64,000 nt of DNA from Paenibacillus polymyxa (GTDB lineage: Bacteria > Bacillota > Bacilli > Paenibacillales > Paenibacillaceae). Every line of letters begins with the position of its first letter. Position 1 is the first letter of the stretch. A program made the translations under genes and the position numbers. The stretch spans positions 62,001 to 126,000 of the forward strand of contig NZ_CP015423.1 of NCBI RefSeq assembly GCF_001719045.1, written 5' to 3'. Under the pieces are notes generated by a model. It saw only the letters and a list, made by a program, of their open reading frames with translations, did not search any database and was not told where the DNA came from. Shown one piece after another: positions 27,601 through 34,742 of the stretch.

Positions 27601-28064
27601 CCTTGATTAGATGTGAGGTTCCCTGTTTCTTTCCCATAGTTCCGCTTGTCCAACAAATCCAGTACAACACTGGCGAGCTCTGTTTGTTGGTGGATTGGAA
27701 GCTGGGTCAGCAGGAGATTTGCACCAGAATCCGTCAGCATATAGCGTATACGTTCCTTCGGGTATTCAGGATCAATCGGCACATAGGCTCCCCCAGCTTT
27801 TAAAATCCCGAAAATTCCGATGATCATTTCCAATGAACATTCGACCATAATTCCGACAGCCTCGTCATTATCTAAACCTTTAGCCCGCAAAACATGTGCT
27901 AGTTGATTAGCCTGTTTGTTCAGATCAGCATACGTCAAGTGCTTGTCCCCAAATACAACCGCTATGTGATCCGGTGTGCGCTCAACCTGCTCTTCAAACA
28001 ATTGATGAATCGTTTTCTCCCGCGGGTAATCCGCTAACGTACCGTGTAACATGTTCCACTTCAT
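24624..28064 (-). CDS. Non-ribosomal peptide synthetase A: A-PCP-(linker)-(C/E-like)
   Basis: 1146 residues. It starts directly with an adenylation domain (residues about 10-500; YTSGSTGEPKG, YRTGDW) with no starter condensation domain. A PCP follows (~515-590; DLGGHSIHAL with the carrier Ser near 548), then about 130 residues of unassigned linker, then a C/E-superfamily domain (~725-1146). Its active-site motif reads HHAICDR near residue 856, so the Gly of HHxxxDG is replaced by Arg. The specificity positions read D-G-F-F-L-G-V-V-F, close to the Ile code DGFFLGVVYK. The stop lies 3 bp before synthetase B and the genes form one operon. It probably loads the first residue, Ile or similar. Confidence 0.92.
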   Translation of the reverse strand: MKWNMLHGTLADYPREKTIHQLFEEQVERTPDHIAVVFGDKHLTYADLNKQANQLAHVLRAKGLDNDEAVGIMVECSLEMIIGIFGILKAGGAYVPIDPEYPKERIRYMLTDSGANLLLTQLPIHQQTELASVVLDLLDKRNYGKETGNLTSNQGSDTLACIMYTSGSTGEPKGALTMHYNIIRVVKKTNYIQFSTKDRILQVASFSFDGSTFGIYGALLNGGTLVLNSQDQTMNARELSSVLRTQQITKCFVTTALFNALVDVDPDCFATIETLLFGGEKVSVSHVRKAFARLGPGRLIHVYGPTESTVFATYYPIDHLDENANTVPIGKPISSTKVYILDQEQHPLPQGVAGELYIAGDGLVKGYLNRPELTEERFIQSSWVPGGRLYRTGDWVQEQADGNIEYISRIDDQVKIRGFRIEPGEIESHLLKVDDIQEAAVIAREKEAGQKQLEAYFTATKKLTADEIKTALSIKLPNYMIPSFYIQLEQMPLTLNGKLDRKALLALEENIHGGAEYVSPKPGLETKLMDIWQDVLGVQQFSVLDSFFDLGGHSIHALTLMSRMERAGYHATLTDIYHYKTIQALADYLRSTQNSVIGSQKQQGIIETTQELMSWLHQETDGVYELVKYQVRDFIHEVRDIQVLYCDTAADVNHIMRIMDGKIAQELLPHYIVPLHQKAKMADPYWTMDEEEFFQRLGLKSMDLDQAASLRKRLEDDYLRKDQWIKTGQVAQEYPLSGIQQMQISFHTPPSLGIFRLDECVNYDFLDQAYALFIQSQGLLRSVPVQRHGWTYWREYVLCSDGLPKLNIIDVSDYNPCGPITGMINDYVTNTRFAGEHTLFHMFVLKRNLREHYVITIYHHAICDRVTSEVAERQLIAYYRSLLQNRPLPKDEVKPYVEYVKQIQSGPKGITEQELISAFNLEAFQKSKQNVFQAPKLRTSTEAYLFNVSIPAENPSLEFALSVYTKGLQTYLGMDKLPLLFLYDGRRYDEAAYYNTAGEFIDFVPMLMELKQNPDEMMQSVRSRLDLLKHHTINFMHLFTSPDYKDKWKRARTLAQFGKQYEQLDLFMFNYLGNSAKAGSKYSNYYDDTVIKQPNPLPIYSLFNCIASSYTDGLIFSIRCSYEIEVKEVRAAFYQAAGMASRIGEV

Positions 28065-28234
28065 CTCCTTCTCCTATTAACTTTTTTTTAAAAATGGGAA
28101 TCTTTCTTATGAGCCAACGCTAAAAAAGAGTATGGTGGCACTTAGAAGTGATTTCGGATAGGCAGTTGGATGAAGTGAATGAAGACTACAGAGGATAAAC
28201 CATAATACCGATATTACATTAGGTTGGGTATTTA

Positions 28235-28261
28235 ACTGGAGAAAAAGAAATGACATCAGAG
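28235..28261 (+). repeat. Imperfect copy of the glsA translation start region
   Basis: This 27-bp segment matches 28346-28372 at 25 of 27 positions, including the ribosome binding site and the ATGACATC start of glsA. The copy opens a 14-codon frame (28250-28294: MTSELVFQLKISLK, then stop) and lies 111 bp upstream of the real start. It looks like a local duplication remnant or a short upstream ORF. Confidence 0.6.
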
Positions 28262-28360
28262 CTTGTTTTTCAACTGAAAATTTCTTTAAAATAAGTATAT
28301 AGCTACTTTTTGCTCTACAATAAAATACCACAGATTGGTTACTCGACTGGAGGAAAAGAA

Positions 28361-29299
28361 ATGACATCGGAGTGGCAGAGATTACAGACCAAACTGCCGG
28401 AATGGGTAGAACAAAGCCGTCATGAGTATATTCATGGCAAGGTAGCAGCATATATTCCCGAACTGTCCAAAGCACCAGCCGACGCGCTGGGTATTGTAGT
28501 AATGAACGGTGCGGGTGAAACTGTGGTAGCCGGAGATACGGAAATCCAATTTACGATGCAAAGTATCTCAAAGGTATTTACGCTCATTCTGGCCTTGATG
28601 GATAATGGAGAGGACGTTGTCTTCTCTAAGGTGGGTATGGAGCCTACCGGAGACCGTTTTAATTCCATGCTAAAGCTAGAACTAGTTGAGCCGGGCATTC
28701 CGTTTAACCCACTGATTAACGCCGGAGCAATCGCAGTCTCCTCTCTGATTCGCGGGAACAGTCCAGAAGAGAGATTTGCCCGTGTTCTCCAATTTTTCCG
28801 CCTGCTTACCCACAATGACACATTGGAATATGATCAGGACGTCTACGATTCAGAATCAGCTACAGGCCATTTGAACCGTTCCCTTGCTTATTTTCTAATG
28901 GAAAAAGGAATTTTAAGAGGTCATGTGGAGGATGTGCTTGAAGTTTATTTCAGACATTGTGCTGTCAAATTGAACTGTACTGATTTAGCTCGTATGGGAC
29001 TTGTATTAGCTTACAATGGTCGAGATCCAGTGACAGGTATACCGCTGATTCCCCGCCGCTATGTACAGATCGCCAAAACATTTATGACGACATGTGGCAT
29101 GTATGACGCCTCAGGAGAATTCGCCATTCAAGTCGGACTACCTGCCAAAAGCGGCGTATCAGGCAGTATTATGACGATGGTACCCGGACGATATGGCATT
29201 GGACTGGTTGGACCTTCTCTGAACCGTATGGGCAACAGTACAGCTGGTGTACACTTGCTGGAGAAGATGTCTCGGGATTTGGACTGGAGCTTGTTCTAA
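28361..29299 (+). CDS. glsA: Glutaminase (serine-dependent beta-lactamase fold)
   Basis: 312 residues, the normal glutaminase length. The catalytic Ser-x-x-Lys is in FTMQSISKVFTL (about residues 63-74); NPLINAGAIAVSSLI, ESATGHLNRSLAYFL, MTTCGMYDASGEFA and GLPAKSGVSGSIM are all conserved. It hydrolyses glutamine to glutamate and ammonia in the cytoplasm. I chose ATG 28361 because GGAGG lies 7 nt upstream; the frame is open for 17 more codons without a site. It is divergent from the NRPS operon across about 296 bp, in which I could not fix a confident promoter for either side. Confidence 0.95.
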   Translation: MTSEWQRLQTKLPEWVEQSRHEYIHGKVAAYIPELSKAPADALGIVVMNGAGETVVAGDTEIQFTMQSISKVFTLILALMDNGEDVVFSKVGMEPTGDRFNSMLKLELVEPGIPFNPLINAGAIAVSSLIRGNSPEERFARVLQFFRLLTHNDTLEYDQDVYDSESATGHLNRSLAYFLMEKGILRGHVEDVLEVYFRHCAVKLNCTDLARMGLVLAYNGRDPVTGIPLIPRRYVQIAKTFMTTCGMYDASGEFAIQVGLPAKSGVSGSIMTMVPGRYGIGLVGPSLNRMGNSTAGVHLLEKMSRDLDWSLF

Positions 29300-29306
29300 G
29301 TATACG

Positions 29307-29356
29307 AAAAAAAGGGTATTCCCAGCCTTTACGGCTTAATAGGAATACCCTTTTTT
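29307..29356. terminator. Bidirectional terminator between glsA and catE
   Basis: GGGTATTCC (29314-29322) pairs with GGAATACCC (29342-29350), with an inner AGCC/GGCT pairing, flanked by A7 and T6 tracts. Confidence 0.9.
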
Positions 29357-29373
29357 GTTACGTGCCTTCTTTG

Positions 29374-30240
29374 TTACGAGATTTGACCGTTAATCAGTTT
29401 AATTTGAATGCGGAACGGATCAGCTACATACTTGGCGCCCTCGCGTTCTTGCACTCCATAGCCTGCTGCCTCTAAACGAGCGACAATGGCATCCAATTCC
29501 TTCTGATCTGGTACGATCAATTCAAAATAATCCAATCCGGCAGCGTGCTCAGGAGCTGGTGGGGCTCCTTCACCTGCCCATATATTCAAGCCCATATGGT
29601 GGTGGTAACCACCTGCGGAAACGAACAAGGCTGAAGAGCCATACCGACACGTAATGTCAAAGCCAAGCACATCGCAATAAAATTGCTGTGCTTTGAGCAA
29701 ATTAGACACATGGAAGTGGACGTGCCCGATTACCGTTCCCTGAGGTAGTCCCTGCCAAGGTAGATTTTCGGAAATCGCAACCAAGTCTTCTGCATCCACA
29801 GGATCTGTTCCCATCATGTAAAATCCATTAGCATCCTTTTTCCATTGATCACGGGGACGATCTGCATAGATTTCAATTCCGTTATTATCGGGATCATGGA
29901 TATAGAGGGCTTCACTTACATCATGATCTCCCTGTCCGATTTCAATCTCATAAGCCAGCAGATTACGTAAGGACAGGCCCAGAGCTACACGGTTTGGTAA
30001 AAGAATAGCAAAATGATATAACCCGGCAGCAGATTGACGCGGCAGAATAACTGCATTTTCAATATAGTTAAGGATCAGTAGCGCATGCTTCCCATCGACA
30101 GTCAATTCGGCGGTATTCGCCGTTTGACGCAGTAGCTGAAAACCAACCACCTCTGTATAAAATTGAATAGAACGCTCCAAGTTACTAACTTTTAATGAAA
30201 CCTGCCCAATTTTGGTGTTGTCATGTATATGTGCTGTCAT
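29374..30240 (-). CDS. catE: Catechol-2,3-dioxygenase-type VOC protein (CatE-like)
   Basis: 288 residues made of two VOC repeats, residues about 9-125 (IGQVSLKVSNLERSIQFYTE) and 165-285 (IGHVHFHVSNLLKAQQFYCD). Metal ligands are present in the second repeat: HVHFHVSN, YHHHMGLNIW and DYFELIVP (His-His-Glu). Size and order match B. subtilis CatE, a thiol-stress-induced catechol dioxygenase. A DoxX-type gene (CatD-like) lies 48 bp upstream in the same direction, the same pairing as catDE, which supports detoxification of catechols and quinones. GAGGG precedes the start by 7 nt. Confidence 0.85.
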   Translation of the reverse strand: MTAHIHDNTKIGQVSLKVSNLERSIQFYTEVVGFQLLRQTANTAELTVDGKHALLILNYIENAVILPRQSAAGLYHFAILLPNRVALGLSLRNLLAYEIEIGQGDHDVSEALYIHDPDNNGIEIYADRPRDQWKKDANGFYMMGTDPVDAEDLVAISENLPWQGLPQGTVIGHVHFHVSNLLKAQQFYCDVLGFDITCRYGSSALFVSAGGYHHHMGLNIWAGEGAPPAPEHAAGLDYFELIVPDQKELDAIVARLEAAGYGVQEREGAKYVADPFRIQIKLINGQIS

Positions 30241-30288
30241 GAGATTTCCCTCTTTCTACATGGATTGGAGGACTAAAGCAATCAAAAA

Positions 30289-30702
30289 TTACTTTTCTGT
30301 TGACTCACGACGCCCGAACAAAGAGTCCAGAGACAAGCGAGTCGTTGGTGCAAATACCAGATGAAGAGCTACCAGAATAAAAGCAATATCCAGCTCATAG
30401 CCAGCGCCTTGACCATTCCCCATCAACCCGCCGGTCAGTTTTGCTGTAAAAATGGCGCCGATCAAAACAATAACCAAAAGCCCAGATACATAACGAGTTA
30501 GCAATCCAAGAATCAATGCAATCCCGCCGACCAACTCAATCACCGCAACGACATAACCTAGAAATCCTGGAACGCCAATGCTGGCAAACCAGCCTGCTAC
30601 ATTACCCAACCCCATTTGGAATTTAGCAATTCCGTGTGCCAAAAACAAAATTCCCAGTGCCACCCGCATAATTGTAGAAATGTTTCTGCTTGCTGAACTC
30701 AT
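30289..30702 (-). CDS. catD: DoxX-family membrane protein (CatD-like)
   Basis: 137 residues with four predicted membrane segments and the DoxX pattern RVALGILFLAHGIAKFQMG followed by VAVIELVGGIALILGL. The start is ATG 30702 with GGAGAG 6 nt upstream; the ATG at 30738 has no ribosome binding site. It is the first gene of a catDE-like operon. In B. subtilis catDE responds to catechol and quinone electrophiles under YodB/CatR control, but no such regulator gene is adjacent here; the neighbour is an XRE-cupin regulator on the other strand. The precise biochemical role of DoxX proteins is not settled. Confidence 0.83.
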   Translation of the reverse strand: MSSASRNISTIMRVALGILFLAHGIAKFQMGLGNVAGWFASIGVPGFLGYVVAVIELVGGIALILGLLTRYVSGLLVIVLIGAIFTAKLTGGLMGNGQGAGYELDIAFILVALHLVFAPTTRLSLDSLFGRRESTEK

Positions 30703-30764
30703 GTTTATCTCTCCATTCTGTTTGTTTATTACACTCATACAAGTGAATATGAATAATTAATTTA

Positions 30765-30853
30765 TATTACTAATAATTTGGTTAAAAAAATAATCCTGTC
30801 TGAATCTATGCCGCAACACATTAGTGTGAATCAAACTCGAATTATTAGTAATA
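30765..30853. promoter_or_regulatory. Pair of 14-bp inverted elements between catD and the XRE-cupin gene
   Basis: TATTACTAATAATT (30765-30778) and its exact reverse complement (30840-30853) are separated by 61 bp in the divergent intergenic region. Each is itself partly symmetrical (ATTA-N4-TAAT). Their placement suggests two binding sites for one regulator, able to loop DNA or control both genes. Confidence 0.5.
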
Positions 30854-30971
30854 GAAATAATTATTTTGTAATGTGAATTTATCATAAGAAACTGTAGTCT
30901 GTCAACAAATTATTTGGTATGATAAATATTAAATTAGTATACATTATATTTCCTTAAAGGAGGAACGTTCT

Positions 30972-31511
30972 ATGAGTATAGGATGCAACATACGCGCTGC
31001 TCGTAAACGTAAAAATTTATCCATCCAGCAAATATGCGAACGAACCGGACTATCGCAAGGGTTTATGAGTCAAGTAGAAAATAATAAAACCTCCCCTTCC
31101 ATCGCTACATTGGACAGTATCGCTAATGCGCTTAAGGTCCCTCTCGCTTTTCTGCTTCTTAAAGATGAGGAACGGATGCAAGTAATTCGCAAGGACGAGC
31201 GCCGTAAAACCTTATATGGTAAAAACAACCTCCAGGTTGATCATTTGGGAGGACAAGGAAACGTTAAAATGATGCTGGTGGACATGCCGCCAGGCTCGTC
31301 TACAGAAGAGGAGCATGCTCATGGGGGAGATGAGATTCATTTTATCTTGGAGGGCACGGTATACGTGGAGCAAGGCGAGGATTCAGCTACCCTGGAAGCA
31401 GGAGATTCCTTTAGCTGGAGAGCAGCTATCCCCCACTATGCCAAAAACGTAGGAGATAACAACGCCCGAATTCTGATCTCCGTGTTTCTCGAAGCAGATA
31501 ATGACGCTTAA
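30972..31511 (+). CDS. XRE-family regulator with C-terminal cupin domain
   Basis: 179 residues. The N-terminal HTH_3 domain occupies about residues 7-62 (LSIQQICERTGLSQGFMSQV), and the C-terminal cupin_2 domain about 105-172 (EEEHAHGGDEIHFILEGTVY, GDSFSWRAAIPHYAKN), with the conserved His residues for a metal or small ligand. AAAGGAGGAA lies just upstream of ATG 30972. Such HTH-cupin proteins control small metabolic operons in response to the ligand in the cupin pocket. It is divergent from catDE and may regulate it. The ligand is unknown. Confidence 0.87.
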   Translation: MSIGCNIRAARKRKNLSIQQICERTGLSQGFMSQVENNKTSPSIATLDSIANALKVPLAFLLLKDEERMQVIRKDERRKTLYGKNNLQVDHLGGQGNVKMMLVDMPPGSSTEEEHAHGGDEIHFILEGTVYVEQGEDSATLEAGDSFSWRAAIPHYAKNVGDNNARILISVFLEADNDA

Positions 31512-31557
31512 TCGATATTTACGCAAGCACGAAGCAACAAAAGTACAAATTCCATTA

Positions 31558-31608
31558 AAAAAAGCGCGTACCGGAAGTATCTTTACTTCAGCGATCCGCG
31601 CTTTTATA
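31558..31608 (+). terminator. Terminator of the XRE-cupin gene
   Basis: AAAAGCGCG pairs with CGCGCTTTT, with an inner GAAGT/ACTTC pairing. A and T tracts on both sides make it usable from either strand. Confidence 0.75.
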
Positions 31609-31731
31609 TTTTAACTTGCTTATTACTGCTCTTAACTTATTCCATCGCCTGCTGGGCATCTGTACGCGATTCCCACGGTAGCTTGAAGGTTTTCATAATT
31701 TGTTTGGTATCGGTCGTGAATCATTCCTGAT

Positions 31732-32853
31732 CTATCTTTTTTTGGCTGCGTCAATGTCTCCAGGATTCAGACCTTCCCATATGTTCGGGATACTAACAGT
31801 CTCTGGATGCTCAAATACGAGAAACGCAGTCGGCAAATACCGCTCTCCGTATTCAGAAGAAGGCTTGTTTACAATGGCATTATCCTTGACGAGCACCGTT
31901 GAAGAACCTCCATCCAAATTAGCACCGATAACCGCTCCATGTTTAAGCAAAATATTTTGCATATCATACAAGTTAGCACCAATGCTGTACCCAGGCTGAC
32001 GACCGTCGATGGTCACGAATATAATGGCCCCGTCTGCTCTTTGCCCCATTGCGGTACGGGGAGCAATTCCCCACCCCTCGCTTGCATTGCGAATCAGACC
32101 TTTCCCATTCACGATTAGGCGTGGTTGAAAAGTAACCGCTTCTTGCACATTCATTTTGGACAACTCGGACAACGAATAGTGACCGGCTATCATTTTTCCC
32201 TGTTGATCAATACCTACGATTTGAACAGAGGCATTTTTGCCCATATCATTGTAGTATATCTCGCCCTGGGAAATGACAACGCCAATCGGTTTAAAACCAT
32301 TCCCATTCCAGTTGGGATCGGCAAAGCCACCACCATTTACGCCAGCAACAGCCCCTAAACGCTCGACCATACTAGATACCCGTTCTCCCCGGCCGACCTT
32401 GGCAGGAACCCCGAGCCGGATTTTAGTGGGGTCATGTACCGTCATAACATAGCCATGATAGTTACGGCCCGATACCTCTTCCACTTCAACCAGCGGCGTT
32501 TGTTGTACTTTGGTCGGTATCAGATCAGGCAGATTGATTGTATGTCTGTCCTTCTCCTCACCCATCGCTTCAAAACGGGCGGAATATTCAGCCACACGTT
32601 TTTTCGCCTCTGCTTCACCGATAAAGTACTTTGCCCAGTGACGATGTTGGGTCGTGATCAGCGTATCCGCAGCCAAATAGCGCATGTCCTTGCCAGATGA
32701 CGTTAAGAACAACCACGCACCGCCCCCTATTCCTGCTACCAGGAATACAATAAACAGTCGCAGTATAAAACGACCGAATTTTCCTTTTCGTTTCTTTTTT
32801 CTATTTTTCTGCCTGCGAGCTACTGCACGCTTTGGCAAGACTTCCGGTTTCAT
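31732..32853 (-). CDS. Phosphodiester glycosidase (NAGPA) family protein, membrane-anchored
   Basis: 373 residues. A highly basic head (residues 8-27) precedes one membrane segment (about 28-50), so the rest is probably outside the cell. The NAGPA domain covers about 120-355, with the family hallmarks AGVNGGGFADPN, SEGWGIAPRTAMGQR, IIFVTIDGR and IGANLDGGSSTVL. Members cleave phosphodiester-linked sugars, e.g. uncovering GlcNAc-phosphate or trimming exopolysaccharide and teichoic-acid-type linkages. AGGAGAG lies upstream of the start. The gene stands alone. The substrate in this organism is not known. Confidence 0.85.
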   Translation of the reverse strand: MKPEVLPKRAVARRQKNRKKKRKGKFGRFILRLFIVFLVAGIGGGAWLFLTSSGKDMRYLAADTLITTQHRHWAKYFIGEAEAKKRVAEYSARFEAMGEEKDRHTINLPDLIPTKVQQTPLVEVEEVSGRNYHGYVMTVHDPTKIRLGVPAKVGRGERVSSMVERLGAVAGVNGGGFADPNWNGNGFKPIGVVISQGEIYYNDMGKNASVQIVGIDQQGKMIAGHYSLSELSKMNVQEAVTFQPRLIVNGKGLIRNASEGWGIAPRTAMGQRADGAIIFVTIDGRQPGYSIGANLYDMQNILLKHGAVIGANLDGGSSTVLVKDNAIVNKPSSEYGERYLPTAFLVFEHPETVSIPNIWEGLNPGDIDAAKKR

Positions 32854-33009
32854 TCATCATCTCTCCTGTTTATTGGTGACTTCTATCTTATTCATCACTA
32901 TGGCCCATCAAATGATCCGTAACGATAGGCAGCGACATCTAACGACAATATCATAAACTAATTTTGTAGAATGATAGTGTCAATTTTTTAACAGATTCAT
33001 CCACTCTGA

Positions 33010-33052
33010 AAAAAACACAGGAAAAAGTCCTCCACATGAATGTGAAGGACTG
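33010..33052 (-). terminator. Terminator of the antiporter gene
   Basis: AGTCCT-CCACAT (33027-33038) pairs with ATGTG-AAGGACT; on the minus strand T-rich sequence follows. Confidence 0.8.
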
Positions 33053-33075
33053 TAACTAAGGCTACTCTACGCTTT

Positions 33076-34542
33076 TTACGGAGCAGCCTCTGGTTCGAGC
33101 AGCATGAACAGTTCTTTCATCTGCTGTCGCTTGAGTTTGGGACTAAGCACATACAATGTATCGCCCGGTTCAATCACCGTCGTGCCTCTCGGGGCAATAA
33201 TTTGGTCGTTCCGAATTATGGCTGTGAATAAAATATCTTCAGGCAACTGTATATCCTGAATCGCTTTGCCCGCAATAGACATCCCTTTTTGTACCTGAAT
33301 GTGGTTGATTTCCGAAGTGGTTTTTCCCAGAGAAACTAATTCCAGCAGTGAAGGAGATGACGTCTCGTTAGGGTCCATCAAGCCAAGCTTCACCGCTAGC
33401 CACGAAATAGTGGTACCTTGAATAATCGCAGAAGTGAGCACGACGAAAAATACAACGTTAAAAAACAAGGGTCCTACATCCATCTCATCCAGTAAAGGAT
33501 AGGTTGCTAGTACAATAGGTACCGCCCCCCGCAGTCCTGCCCAGGATAACAGTGTCTTCTCGCGCACAGAGTACCTGGAAAAAAGTAAGCTTAGGAATAC
33601 GCCTATCGGACGAGCCACGAGCATGAGGATGAAGGAGAGCGCCAAGCTTTGCCACGCAATGCCCAGCAATTGATCGGGAAAGACCAATAGCCCGAGCAGG
33701 ACAAACATCATAATCTGTACCATCCAGGCGAAACCATTGTTAAAATGGATAATGGATCGCTTGTAGGTCAAGTCGGAATTTCCCAAGACAATGGCCATGA
33801 CATAAACCGCCAGCAATCCGCTTGCCTCCAGTAACGATGCCGCCGCATACGTCAAGACCGCAAATGCCAGCGCCATCACAGGATACAAACCGGATGAATC
33901 AAAATTCATTTTATTAATCGCATATACACCTATGCGTCCGAGTACAAAACCAACGACTAAACCGAAACCCATTTCCCATAAAAATAACAAGATATGTATC
34001 CAAATGGATTGCTCAGGGTGATGTATCAGCTCAATCAATGTTATCGTGAGAAATACAGCCATCGGGTCATTACTGCCGGATTCCGCTTCGAGCGTTGAGG
34101 TAATTCGTTTTTTGATGTTTTTACCTCCTAGAACGGAAAACACGGCTGCCGCATCGGTCGATCCGACAATAGCGCCAAACAGCATGGATTCCATCCAGCT
34201 TACGCCTAAAATAAACTTGGCACATACGCCAATAACTACGGTCGTAATGATGACCCCTAACGTTGATAATGATAACGCAGGTCGAATAACTGGTTTAACG
34301 TCTGCAAACTTTGTCTGCATCCCGCCTTCAAACAAGATTACAATGAGCGCGAGAATGCCAACTAGCTGTGTGATAAAGGCATTATCAAAATAAATAAACT
34401 GACTGAGCACCATACCTACGGCAATAAACAAAACGAGCGCAGGCATACCGAAACGGCTGGAAAATTTGGTAGTCAGCACGCCGACCAGCAGCAAGCCGGA
34501 CAGCAAAAGTACAATCAAATTAATAACGGTTGTCTGTTCCAT
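33076..34542 (-). CDS. K+/H+ antiporter, CPA1 family with RCK_C domain (NhaP2/CvrA-like)
   Basis: 488 residues. Twelve or so membrane segments span about residues 5-395, with the CPA motif LEAESGSNDP (about residue 155) carrying the ion-binding Asp and SWAGLRGAVPIVLA later in the core. Residues about 410-485 form a TrkA-C/RCK_C domain (EINHIQVQKGMSIAGKAIQD, GDTLYVLSP). The combination is that of potassium/proton antiporters of the NhaP2/CvrA type, which regulate cytoplasmic K+ and pH. ATG 34542 is preceded by AGGAGA; the frame continues upstream to a TTG with no site. Single-gene unit with its own terminator. Confidence 0.88.
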   Translation of the reverse strand: MEQTTVINLIVLLLSGLLLVGVLTTKFSSRFGMPALVLFIAVGMVLSQFIYFDNAFITQLVGILALIVILFEGGMQTKFADVKPVIRPALSLSTLGVIITTVVIGVCAKFILGVSWMESMLFGAIVGSTDAAAVFSVLGGKNIKKRITSTLEAESGSNDPMAVFLTITLIELIHHPEQSIWIHILLFLWEMGFGLVVGFVLGRIGVYAINKMNFDSSGLYPVMALAFAVLTYAAASLLEASGLLAVYVMAIVLGNSDLTYKRSIIHFNNGFAWMVQIMMFVLLGLLVFPDQLLGIAWQSLALSFILMLVARPIGVFLSLLFSRYSVREKTLLSWAGLRGAVPIVLATYPLLDEMDVGPLFFNVVFFVVLTSAIIQGTTISWLAVKLGLMDPNETSSPSLLELVSLGKTTSEINHIQVQKGMSIAGKAIQDIQLPEDILFTAIIRNDQIIAPRGTTVIEPGDTLYVLSPKLKRQQMKELFMLLEPEAAP

Positions 34543-34649
34543 ACGGCTTCTCCTATCTTGAAAATAGATGTTCAATTTTTCGCCTTCTATCTATATACCC
34601 TCAAATCACACAGAATACTAATCCTAAATAAAAAATTATATAATAAAAT

Positions 34650-34704
34650 CAAAAAATCCAGCTCATGGTTTGTGCTAAATCGCACTCCATGAGCTGGTTT
34701 GTAT
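34650..34704 (-). terminator. Terminator of fumC
   Basis: CCAGCTCATGG (34658-34668) pairs with CCATGAGCTGG (34687-34697); the minus-strand tail is ATTTTTTGATTTT. Confidence 0.85.
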
Positions 34705-34742
34705 ATTTTTTATAAGGCTTAAGCAGAGACTATCGTCGTGCT

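Noticed and set aside
28107..28475. 122-aa minus-strand frame between NRPS A and glsA
   Set aside because: Overlaps the glsA start, low-complexity sequence, no ribosome binding site.
31637..31717. Short minus-strand tail (DTKQIMKTFKLPWESRTDAQ) after the NAGPA gene, possible gene remnant
   Set aside because: The frame is closed by TGA a few codons upstream and only about 26 codons remain. Not enough to call a pseudogene.
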